64,000 nucleotides of DNA from Pseudolactococcus reticulitermitis. Lineage in GTDB: Bacteria; Bacillota; Bacilli; Lactobacillales; Streptococcaceae. Below the pieces are notes generated by a model. That model was not told where the DNA came from and searched no databases. It saw nothing but the letters and a program-made list of their open reading frames with translations. The position numbers were made by a program, and so were the translations under genes. Positions within the stretch are counted from its first letter, which is position 1; every line of letters starts with the position of its first letter. Location of the stretch: NCBI RefSeq assembly GCF_002260845.1, contig NZ_BEDT01000001.1:719436-783435 (forward strand). The letters run 5' to 3'. This document shows, piece after piece, positions 1-9,227 of this stretch.

Positions 1-167
1 GTATTACCACCCAAAGCTAGAAATTGCTTCATGACCGGCCCTGCCACCTCAAGGTTATCTTCACGGAAAAAATCTCCTGAGCCCATGATAATATTTGAAC
101 AAGGCATATCAATGGCTTGTCCATCTTTCTTGCCCTTTACGATAATATTTTGTGTTAATTTTGTCAT
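1..167 (-). CDS. Aldo/keto reductase, 5' part only
   Basis: Reading the minus strand from ATG at 167 gives about 55 residues before the window ends, so the C-terminal part is missing. The visible N-terminus has the SNIIMGSGDFF stretch and an LALGGNT stretch, which resemble the opening beta-alpha unit of NAD(P)-dependent aldo/keto reductases; the active-site Tyr/Lys are outside the window. Its SD (GAGGATT) lies inside the last codons of the NagB-like gene, whose stop is 4 nt upstream, so the two are probably translationally coupled. It is the last visible gene of the PTS operon and may act on the imported sugar or its product. Family assignment is by eye from a short fragment. Confidence 0.6.
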   Translation of the reverse strand, partial: MTKLTQNIIVKGKKDGQAIDMPCSNIIMGSGDFFREDNLEVAGPVMKQFLALGGN

Positions 168-171
168 TTGA

Positions 172-900
172 TTAATCCTCTACTAGTTCTCCTGCTGCTG
201 CATCGACATAAAAATTCGTCTCATTCACTGATTTTTTAAGTATTGTTGACGGAATTTGGCGTGTCATATCAGAAGCCATTGTTTGCTTCACAATTTCACG
301 TTTTTTCTCACCAGTTGCCATGAGAACAAGATGCTTTGTTTGAAGTATTTGACCAAAGCCTAATGTCATCCCTTGTGTTAGAGGCAAGTCGTCATCAAAG
401 TATTTTGACATCACTGTCGTTGTCACCGTGTCTAAATCAATGACATGTGTCATCAAGTCGTCACCAACGCCTGGCTCATTAAACCCGATATGACCATTCA
501 TACCGATGCCAAGCAACATATAATCAATCCCATACTGTTCAACAAAAGCATCTGTTTTATCAATTTCTTCTTGCAAATTAGCGTTGTCACCCTGAAAGAA
601 ATGAATATGCGCTTCTGGAATAGCCAATGGGTGATAGAGATTGTCATAGAGCGTTTGACGCGTACTCCCTTTCGTATCATACCCTAAGCCCACCCATTCA
701 TCTAAGCCAAGAAATTGAACTTTTGAAAAATCAATACTGCCATTTCGCTTTAGGTCAACCAACCGCTTCATAACCGGCAAAGGCGTATCTCCTCCAGCAA
801 TACAAATGACGGCATCTGTTTTTTGAGCGACTAGTGCTTGAATTTCATCTCCTATTTGCCCAACAATCGCTGCCGTATCTTTAAATTTGGTTAATCTCAT
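172..900 (-). CDS. Glucosamine-6-phosphate deaminase-like protein (NagB family)
   Basis: The 242-residue protein has the NagB/6-phosphogluconolactonase fold signatures: GGDTPLP near residue 36, GLDEWVGL near 65 and GIGMNGHIGFNEPG near 132. True NagB isomerises and deaminates glucosamine-6-P to fructose-6-P and ammonia in the cytoplasm. The DEWVGL Asp and the GHIGFNEP His and Glu are present; the position equivalent to E. coli NagB Asp141 appears to be Asn (MNGH), which I believe occurs in Gram-positive relatives but cannot check. It sits 41 nt after a lactose/cellobiose-type EIIC gene, so an amino-sugar disaccharide is a plausible substrate source. It may be a paralogue dedicated to this operon rather than the housekeeping NagB. 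Start ATG follows a GGAG-type SD. Confidence 0.75.
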   Translation of the reverse strand: MRLTKFKDTAAIVGQIGDEIQALVAQKTDAVICIAGGDTPLPVMKRLVDLKRNGSIDFSKVQFLGLDEWVGLGYDTKGSTRQTLYDNLYHPLAIPEAHIHFFQGDNANLQEEIDKTDAFVEQYGIDYMLLGIGMNGHIGFNEPGVGDDLMTHVIDLDTVTTTVMSKYFDDDLPLTQGMTLGFGQILQTKHLVLMATGEKKREIVKQTMASDMTRQIPSTILKKSVNETNFYVDAAAGELVED

Positions 901-941
901 CTCACTTTTACTCCTCTATTTGAACTTCAGTATCATCGCCC

Positions 942-2243
942 TTAAAAATCTAAGTTTAATTCTGATAGAAGCGCATTTTCTTCAGCAGCTGCCGCATTAC
1001 TTTTCTTCATTTCACTTGTTTCGTACATTTTGAAGAAGGGGTAATACATTAAAACGCCTAATGCTAATACGAGTGCCGCTAAGATCGGCGCCTTCCAATC
1101 CATGGTTGCCAAATAATTCGCTAGAAATATTGGTGTCCCACCAACATTTGCTACAGGTGCTCTTACGATACCATAATGGAAAATAAACCATTCCGCCGTT
1201 GCAATAATGGGGGTACCAAATACAAATGGGATAAAGAGATAAGGGTTAAAACAAATCGGTAAGCCAAACACGATAGGTTCACTAATTGAGAAAATCATCG
1301 GCACAACTGATACTTTACCAATTGCTTTAAGTTCTGCCGATTTACTAAACAAGGCTAATAAAACAAGAGCGCCAGTAAAGCCAGACCCTGTGAAAGCCAT
1401 AAAATAGTCCCAGAAATTCGGTGCAAAGACATGGGATACAGGCTCACCCGATTGAAAAGCAGTCATATTTTCTGCTAAATATTGGGTCATAAATGGCATG
1501 ACAAATCCAACCAGTATAGCATAACCATTCAAGCCAATGAACCAGAAGAGCATTTCAAGCAAACTAATCACGAAGACAGCTGTAGGTGTGTCAATACTAT
1601 TCATGGCTGGTGCCAAGAATGTTGTCAAGACTTCTGGAATCGCCTTGCCGCCAGAGCCAATAGAAACCGTTACGGATAGGGCTACTGATCCAACTAATAT
1701 CGTTAATAAGGGGGCAATCGACTCAAAAGTTGCTGCTACCATTTCTGGCAGACCTTTAATTCTTATCGTTAATTTTTTCTTAACAAATAAATTCAGCACT
1801 TCAACTGAAATAAGGGCACTAAAAATAGCGATAAATAGCCCTCTAGAATCTAAGTAACCAACTTGAAAATTACCATCTACCATTTGACAATCTAAAACAA
1901 GCGTCGTAATGGCTGCGCCAATCATACTTTGTAAAATAGGTGCTTCCAGTTGATGCGCATGCGCATAAGATATCGTTAAGGCTGCATAAAGCGATAAAAG
2001 GCCAAAGGTAAAGTTAAATGGCAATTGTAGAATCGCAGCATTTTGAATGAAAAACTCTTTAACCACTGTTCCATTAGGAAAAAGATTACCGATTGATGAG
2101 ATAATCAAAGTGAATGAGCCGATAATCAGTACAGCAATCAAGCTCACCATCCCATTTTTGATAGAGGAGATAAACCGATTTTTCTCTACTTTTGACGCAA
2201 TCGGCGAAAATCTATTCTCCATAAAATCCATAAATTTATTCAT
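942..2243 (-). CDS. PTS lactose/cellobiose-family permease EIIC
   Basis: A 433-residue polytopic membrane protein with about ten hydrophobic segments, starting with the MNKFMDFMENRFSPIA amphipathic lead typical of the Cel/Lac EIIC family. It forms the translocation channel that passes a disaccharide inward while EIIB phosphorylates it. The motif region SEPIVFGLPICFNPYLF (near 320) is the family substrate-site region with the conserved Glu of the SEPI stretch. It lies between EIIB (20 nt upstream) and the NagB-like gene (41 nt downstream), so the PTS subunits are separate proteins, as in cellobiose or chitobiose systems. Sugar specificity cannot be read from sequence alone; the deaminase neighbour suggests an amino sugar. 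Confidence 0.88.
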   Translation of the reverse strand: MNKFMDFMENRFSPIASKVEKNRFISSIKNGMVSLIAVLIIGSFTLIISSIGNLFPNGTVVKEFFIQNAAILQLPFNFTFGLLSLYAALTISYAHAHQLEAPILQSMIGAAITTLVLDCQMVDGNFQVGYLDSRGLFIAIFSALISVEVLNLFVKKKLTIRIKGLPEMVAATFESIAPLLTILVGSVALSVTVSIGSGGKAIPEVLTTFLAPAMNSIDTPTAVFVISLLEMLFWFIGLNGYAILVGFVMPFMTQYLAENMTAFQSGEPVSHVFAPNFWDYFMAFTGSGFTGALVLLALFSKSAELKAIGKVSVVPMIFSISEPIVFGLPICFNPYLFIPFVFGTPIIATAEWFIFHYGIVRAPVANVGGTPIFLANYLATMDWKAPILAALVLALGVLMYYPFFKMYETSEMKKSNAAAAEENALLSELNLDF

Positions 2244-2263
2244 GATGTTTCCTCTCCCACTCT

Positions 2264-2605
2264 CTATACCTCTGGTTTCAATTTCATCAAAATGGCCGCT
2301 TTCAAAATGTTGCCACCATTGACCGCACCATAATCACGTGAGTTAATCACTTCGATGGGTTTATTGAATTGGGCTGCAACTTCTGTTAAAGCATTCAATT
2401 GATGTTTCATTTGTGGCCCAACCATCACCACATCAAAGTCTTCAATATACTCTTTTAATTCTCCAGCAGGATGGGCTTCAATTTTAATGTCGACATCTTT
2501 TAAAGACTGTGAATTTTCAGCAACTTCTTTCATTTTTGTAACCATAATGCCTGTTGAATAGCCTAAATTGCAGACTAACAAGACGTGTAATTTATCCAAT
2601 GCCAT
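2264..2605 (-). CDS. PTS lactose/cellobiose-family EIIB
   Basis: A 113-residue cytosolic phosphotransfer protein. The phospho-acceptor Cys is in LLVCNLGYSTGIMV (near residue 12), matching the EIIB Cel/Lac P-loop pattern. It takes phosphate from EIIA and gives it to the incoming sugar in EIIC. The gene starts 3 nt after the EIIA stop and ends 20 nt before EIIC, an operon spacing consistent with tight coupling. The C-terminal part (INSRDYGAVNGGNILKAA) follows the family pattern of a final alpha/beta unit. Family assignment is strong; substrate is not determined by this subunit. Confidence 0.88.
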   Translation of the reverse strand: MALDKLHVLLVCNLGYSTGIMVTKMKEVAENSQSLKDVDIKIEAHPAGELKEYIEDFDVVMVGPQMKHQLNALTEVAAQFNKPIEVINSRDYGAVNGGNILKAAILMKLKPEV

Positions 2606-2608
2606 AAG

Positions 2609-2950
2609 TCATTCTCCTAATTTTTCTAATTTTGCTTCTAGTTGATTGATTCTATCGTTTAATGCGATCATTTCATTGACAAAAGTTTCTGCTAAAACTG
2701 TATTCATCAGCGTATCCTGTGCATGAATGAGTAAGACATTTACATCTGTTTTTTCACCGTTTGCATCAGCCACTAACAAAGAGGTCTGCGCATTGTGCGC
2801 GTCATTCAGCAACGCTTTGCCTTCTTGCACTAGTGCATGTGCTTGCGTCATCTCACATTTTTTAGACGCTTCCATCGCTTCGAATAATTTCCCCATTGCA
2901 TCTCCTGCAATTGAAATTAATTGAAATGAAACTACTTCACTATTAGCCAT
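2609..2950 (-). CDS. PTS lactose/cellobiose-family EIIA
   Basis: A 113-residue, all-helical EIIA. The phospho-accepting His is in LLIHAQDTLMNT (near residue 76), the hallmark of Lac/Cel EIIA, which forms a trimer and accepts phosphate from HPr. It is preceded by the PRD regulator with only 24 nt between them, and followed by EIIB after 3 nt, so no separate promoter is needed. A helix near the C-terminus (NDRINQLEAKLEKLGE) has a coiled-coil heptad look. The gene order regulator-EIIA-EIIB-EIIC-deaminase is consistent with a self-contained, sugar-induced operon. Confidence 0.88.
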   Translation of the reverse strand: MANSEVVSFQLISIAGDAMGKLFEAMEASKKCEMTQAHALVQEGKALLNDAHNAQTSLLVADANGEKTDVNVLLIHAQDTLMNTVLAETFVNEMIALNDRINQLEAKLEKLGE

Positions 2951-2974
2951 TACTTATTTTCCTTTTTCTATAAA

Positions 2975-4888
2975 CTAACCGATGTGTTCGGATAATGATG
3001 AAAAATCATCGATATTTTTGAATTGATAAATCATCTCGATTGCTTTCTTACTTTCGACAATGCTATATAAATCTGATAAGATCCCATTAATTTTATGATG
3101 ATCTTTTTGCGCAATACACAATACAATAATCATTTTGACAGCATGTTTGCCCCAAAAGATAGGCTTGTGATTCCTAATAAAGAAAATCCCTGTTTTATTA
3201 ACAAAAGCTGGATTGCCATGAGGTATCGAAACACCTGTCGGCAAGTCTGTCGAGATATCTGGATCATTCTCTCGTTCTAAGATATCTTGGACAAACTCAT
3301 CTGATACAAAGCCATTATGAATTAAATTTCTTGAAATTTCCTCTAATGCCTGATTCTTATTCAGATACTGTTTATCCATGATTTGGATTGAATTAGGCGT
3401 AGAACTGTACAAGGCCATAAAATGCTTAACTGTAAAGGACTTCATTTGTTTCGAAGCAACTGCTTTCCGATTAAATAACGTGTAAAGATTACTGATATCT
3501 TCCGCATTTAATACATCTGAAACAACCTGTACCTCAACATCATCACTGGCAAATGGTACCGTCGAGATTACAAAATCATATTGTGTTAGGTCCTTATATT
3601 TGAGTTGTGAAATGGCTGAAACTTCCATTGTATCTAGCGAAGGGAGCAATTGATTTAATTTGTTCACGAGTAATTGCGACGTTGCCAAACCTGTCGGACA
3701 AACGACTAAGATTTTGTTCGCAATATGATTTCTTTCCAAGGCAGATTGGATATAGATTGCGAGAAATCCGACTTCATTATCATTAAAGGCAAGGCACATT
3801 GCCCTCTCTAATTCCGTCACCACAAGCCAAACTGCTGAAAAAGTTATGGGATACTCAACTTTAATCTGCTCTAAAAATGGATTTTCGATCACTTCTCTGA
3901 TTTGCAATCGTGAAAGCAAAGCTGGAAAATGTTTGCTTAAAGCTTCCTTTAATCCTCCATCTTCTTTGAGTTCAACACCCAAGCACTGCTCCATTTTGTC
4001 AATAAATGTTGCGACCAAATTAGGAATATCTCCGCCTTCATACTGTTCATGTGCAGCACCTAATTTATTATTTGATAGATAAGTTTCAAATCGTCGCATA
4101 TCTGTACTAGAAAATTCAATCCCCATCCTTTCAGTGACTGACACCAACAATGTATTGCAGGCATCAAATGAAACATCAACTTCTCCTTGAGGGTGATATC
4201 CCTTAGAGGCACGGTAGACTAAGATAATAAAAACATTTAAAGCTTCTGCCATATAGATATCTGCTATCTCTATGGTATAGCTTTTTACATGCTCGTAAAG
4301 AATTTCCCAGCATGTCTCGACAATCTCCCTACCATAGTATTTTGAGAGTGTTTTTAATTTCTCTTCAAAATTTATGTCTAAATTTTGGTCATGTATTCGA
4401 CAGATAAATTTGTTAAAAGTGAGAAAAGTATTTTGTAATTGTGTTTCACTGCCGACAATTTTTGTGCCTTGAAAACTGCCGATTAGCTCTGCACCATTTT
4501 TCTTAAAAAATGTTTGCTTTAAAAATAGCAAGTCATTCTTAATCGAGGACTTACTCACAAGAAACAACTCTGATAAAACTTCATAAGTCACTGTTTGTTC
4601 TTGAAACAGCAACATATCCATCATGTCAAATCGCCTAGCAAAAACTGAACTATCCTCACTCGGCATTACACTAATCAGACCTCTCTTTTTCAGTCTAACA
4701 CCTACACCAGCCTTAGAAATAAATTCAAAATCACCATTTTGAAGCAATTCATCTCGAATCCGACTAATGTCGTTGGATACTGTTCTAATAGAAACATTTA
4801 ATTTTTGAGAAATAAATTCTTTTGTTAAAAATTTATTTGCTTTTTCAAGAAGCAAAACCAACTCGAGTTGTCTTTTATTTAACATCAT
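2975..4888 (-). CDS. PRD-containing transcriptional activator (LicR/MtlR type)
   Basis: A 637-residue multidomain regulator. Residues 1-60 hold a DeoR-like winged HTH (KEFISQKLNVSIRTVSNDISRIRDEL). Two PTS regulation domains follow (about 165-280 and 285-390). An EIIB-like segment with VVCPTGLATSQLLVNKL is near 400, and a mannitol/fructose-type EIIA domain near 490-637 has its active-site His in GVSIPHGNPAF. Such proteins are switched by PTS phosphorylation: HPr-dependent phosphorylation of the PRDs activates and EII-dependent phosphorylation represses. It is the first gene of the operon, and the cre-like site about 20-30 nt upstream indicates CcpA repression. Start: ATG ATG after GGAGAAAGCG; either Met is possible. 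It probably activates its own operon when the substrate is present. Confidence 0.87.
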   Translation of the reverse strand: MMLNKRQLELVLLLEKANKFLTKEFISQKLNVSIRTVSNDISRIRDELLQNGDFEFISKAGVGVRLKKRGLISVMPSEDSSVFARRFDMMDMLLFQEQTVTYEVLSELFLVSKSSIKNDLLFLKQTFFKKNGAELIGSFQGTKIVGSETQLQNTFLTFNKFICRIHDQNLDINFEEKLKTLSKYYGREIVETCWEILYEHVKSYTIEIADIYMAEALNVFIILVYRASKGYHPQGEVDVSFDACNTLLVSVTERMGIEFSSTDMRRFETYLSNNKLGAAHEQYEGGDIPNLVATFIDKMEQCLGVELKEDGGLKEALSKHFPALLSRLQIREVIENPFLEQIKVEYPITFSAVWLVVTELERAMCLAFNDNEVGFLAIYIQSALERNHIANKILVVCPTGLATSQLLVNKLNQLLPSLDTMEVSAISQLKYKDLTQYDFVISTVPFASDDVEVQVVSDVLNAEDISNLYTLFNRKAVASKQMKSFTVKHFMALYSSTPNSIQIMDKQYLNKNQALEEISRNLIHNGFVSDEFVQDILERENDPDISTDLPTGVSIPHGNPAFVNKTGIFFIRNHKPIFWGKHAVKMIIVLCIAQKDHHKINGILSDLYSIVESKKAIEMIYQFKNIDDFSSLSEHIG

Positions 4889-4906
4889 CGCTTTCTCCTA
4901 TAGTTT

Positions 4907-4921
4907 ATGTAAGCGGTACCA
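4907..4921. promoter_or_regulatory. cre (CcpA) site upstream of PRD regulator
   Basis: ATGTAAGCGGTACCA fits the catabolite-responsive element pattern WTGNAANCGNWNNCW at every specified position. It lies 19 nt upstream of the regulator start, where bound CcpA would block transcription of the whole PTS operon. I could not place a convincing -35/-10 pair nearby. Confidence 0.65.
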
Positions 4922-5012
4922 TTCCTTACACATCTAAGTTTACACTATTTAGATAGGCAAGGCTATGACAAAAAAGTGCCTGAAGTTTCAGCCTTATTTA
5001 TCTCATTCATGC

Positions 5013-5057
5013 AAAAAACTGTGAACGGATGCCCAGATTTACCGGCATCATTCACAG
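5013..5057 (-). terminator. Second terminator hairpin downstream of glnN
   Basis: Arms CTGTGAACGGATGCC (5019-5033) and GGCATCATTCACAG (5044-5057) form a 14-bp stem with one bulge. Read on the minus strand the stem is followed by six T (5013-5018). It backs up the glnN terminator and insulates the PRD-PTS operon. Confidence 0.65.
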
Positions 5058-5071
5058 ACTTTTTGAGGGAT

Positions 5072-5106
5072 AAAAAAATCATATCGGCTTTAAAACCGAC
5101 ATGATT
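5072..5106 (-). terminator. glnN rho-independent terminator
   Basis: Arms AATCATATCGG (5077-5087) and CCGACATGATT (5096-5106) pair with one mismatch. On the minus strand a run of seven T follows. It lies 33 nt after the glnN stop. Confidence 0.8.
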
Positions 5107-5138
5107 TTCTACTTTTTAGAGCAATATAGTCACATTGC

Positions 5139-7247
5139 TTAAACTTCAAACAACAAATCACCATAAGATGGCATTGGCCATGCTTCTTTATCAACAATCA
5201 TTTCTAATTTGTCGACTGGTGCGCGGAGGGCATCCATGGCTTTAAAGACAACTTCATTGTAGAAACGAGCTTGTACTTTACCTTCTGCTTGTTGTGTCGC
5301 TTCTGAGGTTACTTGCTCAAGATTAGAAAGTGCTGCTTTGGCTTCTTTCAGTAATTCTGAAACTTCTTTCAAGATACCTGCTTGAACAGCTGCATCACAG
5401 CCTGCCGCTTTAACGGCAAGCACAGTGTCTGCCAATGATTTGGTATATTTGATGACAGCGGGGATGATTTGCTTGGTCGCCATGTCAATCATGGTAAGAG
5501 CTTCGATGTTGATAACCTTACCATAATTTTCATACTTCACTTCTTCACGCGCTTTTAATTCCGTCGGTGACAAGACACCGTACTTGTTAAACAAGGCGAT
5601 AACATCGGCATCTCCCAAGACTTCAGTGGCATCAACCATTGTCTTGAGATTTGGTAAGCCACGTTTTTCAGCTTCAACGACCCACTCATCAGAGTAGCCA
5701 TCGCCATTGAAGATAATCCGTTTGTGTGCTTTGGCGTATTCTGCAATCAACGCATCAACTGCTGTCTCAAAATCATCTGCTTGCGCCAAACGTTCTGACG
5801 CATCATCAAAGGCTTCCGCGACAATCGTATTCAAGACAATATTTGGTGACGCGATAGAGTCACGTGAGCCAACCATACGGAACTCGAACTTGTTACCTGT
5901 GAAGGCAAATGGTGATGTCCGATTACGGTCAGTCGCATCTTTCGAAATATCACGAAGGGCAGCAGAACCCGTCGCCAAGACGCCACCTTTAATAGAGGTT
6001 GCAGCTGAGCCACTCGCCACGTATTGATCCATGATGTCTTCTAATTGCGAACCAAGGAAGATTGAGATGATAGCTGGTGGCGCTTCGTTGGCACCTAAAC
6101 GATGGTCATTACCTGGGTCAGCAGCTGATTCACGGAGCAAGCCAGCGTATTTATCCACTGCTTTGATGATACACGCCAAAACTAACAAGAACTGTTTGTT
6201 TTCGTGTGGTCGTGAGCCTGGTTCGAGCAAGTTTTCACCCATATCCGTCACGAGCGACCAGTTATTATGTTTACCAGAACCATTGACACCGGCAAATGGT
6301 TTTTCATGCAGGAGACATTTCATGTCATGACGACAAGCAATGCGTTTCAAGGTTTGCATGACCACTTGGTTTTGGTCAACGGCAACATTGGCATTGGCAT
6401 AAATTGGCGCAATTTCATGTTGAGCTGGTGCGACTTCGTTATGCTGTGTTTTTGACGTCACACCCGTTTTCCAAAGTTCTTCATTGACTTCTTTCATAAA
6501 GCCAGCGACACGTTGGCGGATGGTGCCAAAGTAATGGTCATCCAATTCTTGACCTTTGGGTGCTGCAGCACCAAATAAAGTACGACCAGCGTAGATTAAG
6601 TCTTTACGTTTTAGGAAGGTGTCTTCATCGACCAAGAAATACTCTTGTTCCGCCCCAACAGAAGGTGCGACGCGAGTCGCAGTCGTATTGCCAAATAGGC
6701 GAAGCAATTTAATAGATGCATCAGAAATCACTTGCATAGAGCGGAGCAAGGGCGCTTTTTGGTCCAATGCTTCACCGTTATAAGAATAAAATGCCGTTGG
6801 AATCAAAAGTGTTGTGCCCGCCGCATCATGACGAACGAATACTGGAGAAGTCGTATCCCAAACCGTATAGCCACGCGCTTCAAAGGTCGCACGCAGACCA
6901 CCTGATGGGAATGATGAGCCATCTGGTTCGCCTTTAATCAATTCTTTACCAGAAAAGGCCGTCAAAACACTCCCATCTGCTTTAGGTGCTGTGATGAAAG
7001 AATCTTGTTTTTCAGCTGTGACGCCTGTCAAGGGTTGGAACAAATGCGCAAAGTGTGTTGCACCCTTGCCAATCGCCCATTCTCTGATTTCATTTGCGAT
7101 GACATCTGCTGTCGCAAGATCCAGATCTTTGCCTTCTTCAATTGATTTTTTAAATTGTTTGTAAATGCTCTTAGGCAAACGTTGCTGCATGACTGCATCC
7201 GTGAAAACATCTTCAGCAAAGATTTCCGGAATATTGACTTTCTCCAT
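5139..7247 (-). CDS. glnN: Glutamine synthetase type III
   Basis: A 702-residue GSIII, far longer than GSI; it condenses glutamate and ammonia to glutamine with ATP. Family marks: the N-terminal IFAEDVFTDAVMQQRLP region, THFAHLFQPLTG (near 80), KHNNWSL in the GVNGSGKHNNWSL metal/ammonia region (near 325), RLGANEAPPAI (near 385) and a long helical C-terminal tail (about 600-700) typical of GSIII. It forms a dodecamer in studied relatives. It has its own promoter and a perfect GlnR box immediately downstream of the -10, so it is predicted to be repressed when nitrogen is plentiful. The genome therefore has two synthetases of different families side by side. The start ATG follows AGGAGAACTTAACG. 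Confidence 0.95.
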   Translation of the reverse strand: MEKVNIPEIFAEDVFTDAVMQQRLPKSIYKQFKKSIEEGKDLDLATADVIANEIREWAIGKGATHFAHLFQPLTGVTAEKQDSFITAPKADGSVLTAFSGKELIKGEPDGSSFPSGGLRATFEARGYTVWDTTSPVFVRHDAAGTTLLIPTAFYSYNGEALDQKAPLLRSMQVISDASIKLLRLFGNTTATRVAPSVGAEQEYFLVDEDTFLKRKDLIYAGRTLFGAAAPKGQELDDHYFGTIRQRVAGFMKEVNEELWKTGVTSKTQHNEVAPAQHEIAPIYANANVAVDQNQVVMQTLKRIACRHDMKCLLHEKPFAGVNGSGKHNNWSLVTDMGENLLEPGSRPHENKQFLLVLACIIKAVDKYAGLLRESAADPGNDHRLGANEAPPAIISIFLGSQLEDIMDQYVASGSAATSIKGGVLATGSAALRDISKDATDRNRTSPFAFTGNKFEFRMVGSRDSIASPNIVLNTIVAEAFDDASERLAQADDFETAVDALIAEYAKAHKRIIFNGDGYSDEWVVEAEKRGLPNLKTMVDATEVLGDADVIALFNKYGVLSPTELKAREEVKYENYGKVINIEALTMIDMATKQIIPAVIKYTKSLADTVLAVKAAGCDAAVQAGILKEVSELLKEAKAALSNLEQVTSEATQQAEGKVQARFYNEVVFKAMDALRAPVDKLEMIVDKEAWPMPSYGDLLFEV

Positions 7248-7272
7248 CGTTAAGTTCTCCTGACATTTTATA

Positions 7273-7289
7273 TGTTATAACTTCTAACA
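7273..7289. promoter_or_regulatory. GlnR box at glnN promoter
   Basis: The sequence fits TGTTA-N7-TAACA exactly, the operator known for GlnR/TnrA-type regulators of Firmicutes. It starts 6 nt past the -10 hexamer, covering the predicted transcription start, so binding should repress glnN. Confidence 0.85.
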
Positions 7290-7294
7290 CCATC

Positions 7295-7323
7295 ATTATA
7301 CATTATTTCTGAATTGAATGCAA
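7295..7323 (-). promoter_or_regulatory. glnN promoter
   Basis: TTGCAT (7318-7323), a 17-nt spacer and a perfect TATAAT (7295-7300) on the minus strand. The leader is about 40 nt and contains the GlnR box. Confidence 0.85.
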
Positions 7324-7381
7324 CAATAGTTATAATTTTTTGAATTTTCTTTTTACTAACATTCGTTTTTAATCGCTTATC

Positions 7382-7421
7382 AAAACACACCCGTCCTCAA
7401 TCGCTGAGCACTGGTGTGTTT
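7382..7421 (-). terminator. glnA terminator hairpin
   Basis: Arms AAACACACC (7383-7391) and GGTGTGTTT (7413-7421) enclose a GC-rich loop. The minus strand continues with TTTTG. It lies about 10 nt after the glnA stop and separates it from the glnN promoter. The U-tract is short. Confidence 0.6.
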
Positions 7422-7430
7422 CGGTTTATT

Positions 7431-8771
7431 TTAATAGAGATAAAGATAGTTATCAATTTCCCATTGTGAGACAAACTGCGCATAAGACGCCCACTCCACT
7501 TTTTTGGTTGCGACAAAATTAGTGTAGATATGCTCGCCCAAGGCAGCTTTCACGACATCATCTTCACGCAAGGCTTTCACGGCATTGTGCAGAGTTGACG
7601 GTAGGTCTGTGATACCGACGGCTTGACGCTCATCACCCGACATCATATAGATATTATTTTCAACTGGCGCTGGCGCTTCAAGTTTCCGGGCAATGCCATC
7701 CAGACCGCATTCTAGCAAAACAGCTAAAGCCAGATAAGGATTGGCTGTCGGGTCAACTGACCGAAGCTCCAAGCGCGTTCCCAAACCACGTGAGGCGGGT
7801 ACTCGAACAAGGGGCGAGCGATTTTGCCCCGCCCACGCCACATAAACAGGCGCTTCATAGCCCGGCACCAAGCGCTTATAGGAATTCACCGTCGGGTTGG
7901 TAATGGCGGTGAAATTATAGGCATGCTCTAAAATACCACCCAAGAACTGGTAGGCAGTCTCTGATAACTCCAACTCACCTTTTGGATCGTAAAAGGCATT
8001 GTTACCTTCTTGGTCAAAAAGGGACATGTTACAATGCATGCCACTCCCATTGATCCCGAATTTCGGCTTAGCCATGAAGGTCGCATAAAGCCCGTGCTCG
8101 CGGGCAATGGTTTTGACGACCAGTTTGAAGATTTGGATATTATCGCAGGCCTCGAGGACATTGGTGTACTTGAAGTCGATTTCGTGCTGACCAACAGCAA
8201 CCTCGTGGTGACTAGCTTCGACTTCGAAACCAAGGTCGGTCAAGACATTGACAATTTCGCGGCGGGTATTATCCGCTGTATCTGTCGGCGCAAGGTCGAA
8301 ATAACCCCCTTGGTCATTGACTTCAAGTGTTGGATTGCCTTTTTCGTCTAGTTTGAACAAGAAAAATTCAGGTTCAGGGCCAAGGTTGAATGACTTGAAC
8401 CCAGTTGCCTCCATATGCGTCAAGGCGCGTTTGAGGTTGCCACGAGGATCTCCGGCAAATGGTGTCCCGTCAGGGTTATAGACATCACAAATCAAGCCTG
8501 CAACTTTACCATTTTCGTCTCCCCAAGGGAAAATAATCCACGTATCGAGGTCAGGATAGAGATACATGTCAGATTCGTTAATGCGGACGAAGCCTTCAAT
8601 AGAAGAGCCGTCGAACATCATTTTATTGTTCAAAATTTTATCAAGCTGTTCTTCTGTCGCAGGCACTTCGACATTTTTAAGTGTGCCTAAAATGTCTGTA
8701 AACATCAGACGCAGGAAGGTAACATTTTTTTCTTTGACTTCTCTGCGAATGTCTGCAGGTGTAATGGTCAT
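7431..8771 (-). CDS. glnA: Glutamine synthetase type I
   Basis: A 446-residue GSI-alpha of the usual Firmicute length. Signatures: [13 protein letters not shown] (near 52), [10 protein letters not shown] (near 128), [14 protein letters not shown] (near 235), [19 protein letters not shown] (near 300) and [16 protein letters not shown] (near 330). It makes glutamine from glutamate, ammonia and ATP as a dodecamer. GSI-alpha enzymes lack the adenylylation loop and are instead feedback-inhibited by glutamine, and the inhibited form activates GlnR. The gene lies 68 nt after glnR, in the classic glnRA operon, read from the GlnR-boxed promoter upstream of glnR. Confidence 0.96.
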   Translation of the reverse strand: MTITPADIRREVKEKNVTFLRLMFTDILGTLKNVEVPATEEQLDKILNNKMMFDGSSIEGFVRINESDMYLYPDLDTWIIFPWGDENGKVAGLICDVYNPDGTPFAGDPRGNLKRALTHMEATGFKSFNLGPEPEFFLFKLDEKGNPTLEVNDQGGYFDLAPTDTADNTRREIVNVLTDLGFEVEASHHEVAVGQHEIDFKYTNVLEACDNIQIFKLVVKTIAREHGLYATFMAKPKFGINGSGMHCNMSLFDQEGNNAFYDPKGELELSETAYQFLGGILEHAYNFTAITNPTVNSYKRLVPGYEAPVYVAWAGQNRSPLVRVPASRGLGTRLELRSVDPTANPYLALAVLLECGLDGIARKLEAPAPVENNIYMMSGDERQAVGITDLPSTLHNAVKALREDDVVKAALGEHIYTNFVATKKVEWASYAQFVSQWEIDNYLYLY

Positions 8772-8839
8772 GTTAAGTAGCTCCTTTAATATGTAAGAAA
8801 GGCGTGCTGAACACGCCTACTTTTTAATTGCCGAGGGCA

Positions 8840-9202
8840 TTATCTTAGATTTGTGTTAGGCTTGTTAAATCTCGATTGTTGCATAATTTCTTGTTCCAAG
8901 ATTTTGCGTACCTCAGCATCAGAAATGGACTGACTTTTGACTTTAGCCAACTCTTCCTTGCTCTGTTCATAGACACGCTTAATCCCCGCAATATTTAAGC
9001 CATCATTGAGGTAGTCCTTAATTTCAAGCAGGACATCCATATCGTTCAGCGAGTACATGCGACGATTACCGTCATTTCTCGCTGGGAAAATCAAACCTTG
9101 ATCTTCGTAATAACGAATTTGACGCGCTGTCAAATCTGTCAACTGCATGACTGTGCCAATTGGAAAAACAGCCATTGACCGTCGTAATTCACGTTCTTTC
9201 AC
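8840..9202 (-). CDS. glnR: Nitrogen repressor GlnR (MerR family)
   Basis: A 120-residue MerR-type regulator: the winged HTH is at about 11-80 (IGTVMQLTDLTARQIRYYEDQGL, then NRRMYSLNDMDVLLEIKDYL), followed by a helical tail. GlnR represses glnRA and other nitrogen genes when glutamine-bound GlnA stabilises it on DNA. The start is GTG after a strong AGAGGAGGTG SD, 10 nt away. A perfect promoter with an adjacent GlnR box lies upstream, showing autoregulation. It is the first gene of the glnR-glnA operon. Confidence 0.95.
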   Translation of the reverse strand: MKERELRRSMAVFPIGTVMQLTDLTARQIRYYEDQGLIFPARNDGNRRMYSLNDMDVLLEIKDYLNDGLNIAGIKRVYEQSKEELAKVKSQSISDAEVRKILEQEIMQQSRFNKPNTNLR

Positions 9203-9227
9203 AAATAGACACCTCCTCTATCTTCTC

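Noticed and set aside
5555..6455. Several open frames of 60-106 codons antisense or out of frame in glnN
   Set aside because: No SD or codon logic; they are shadows of a well-conserved coding region.
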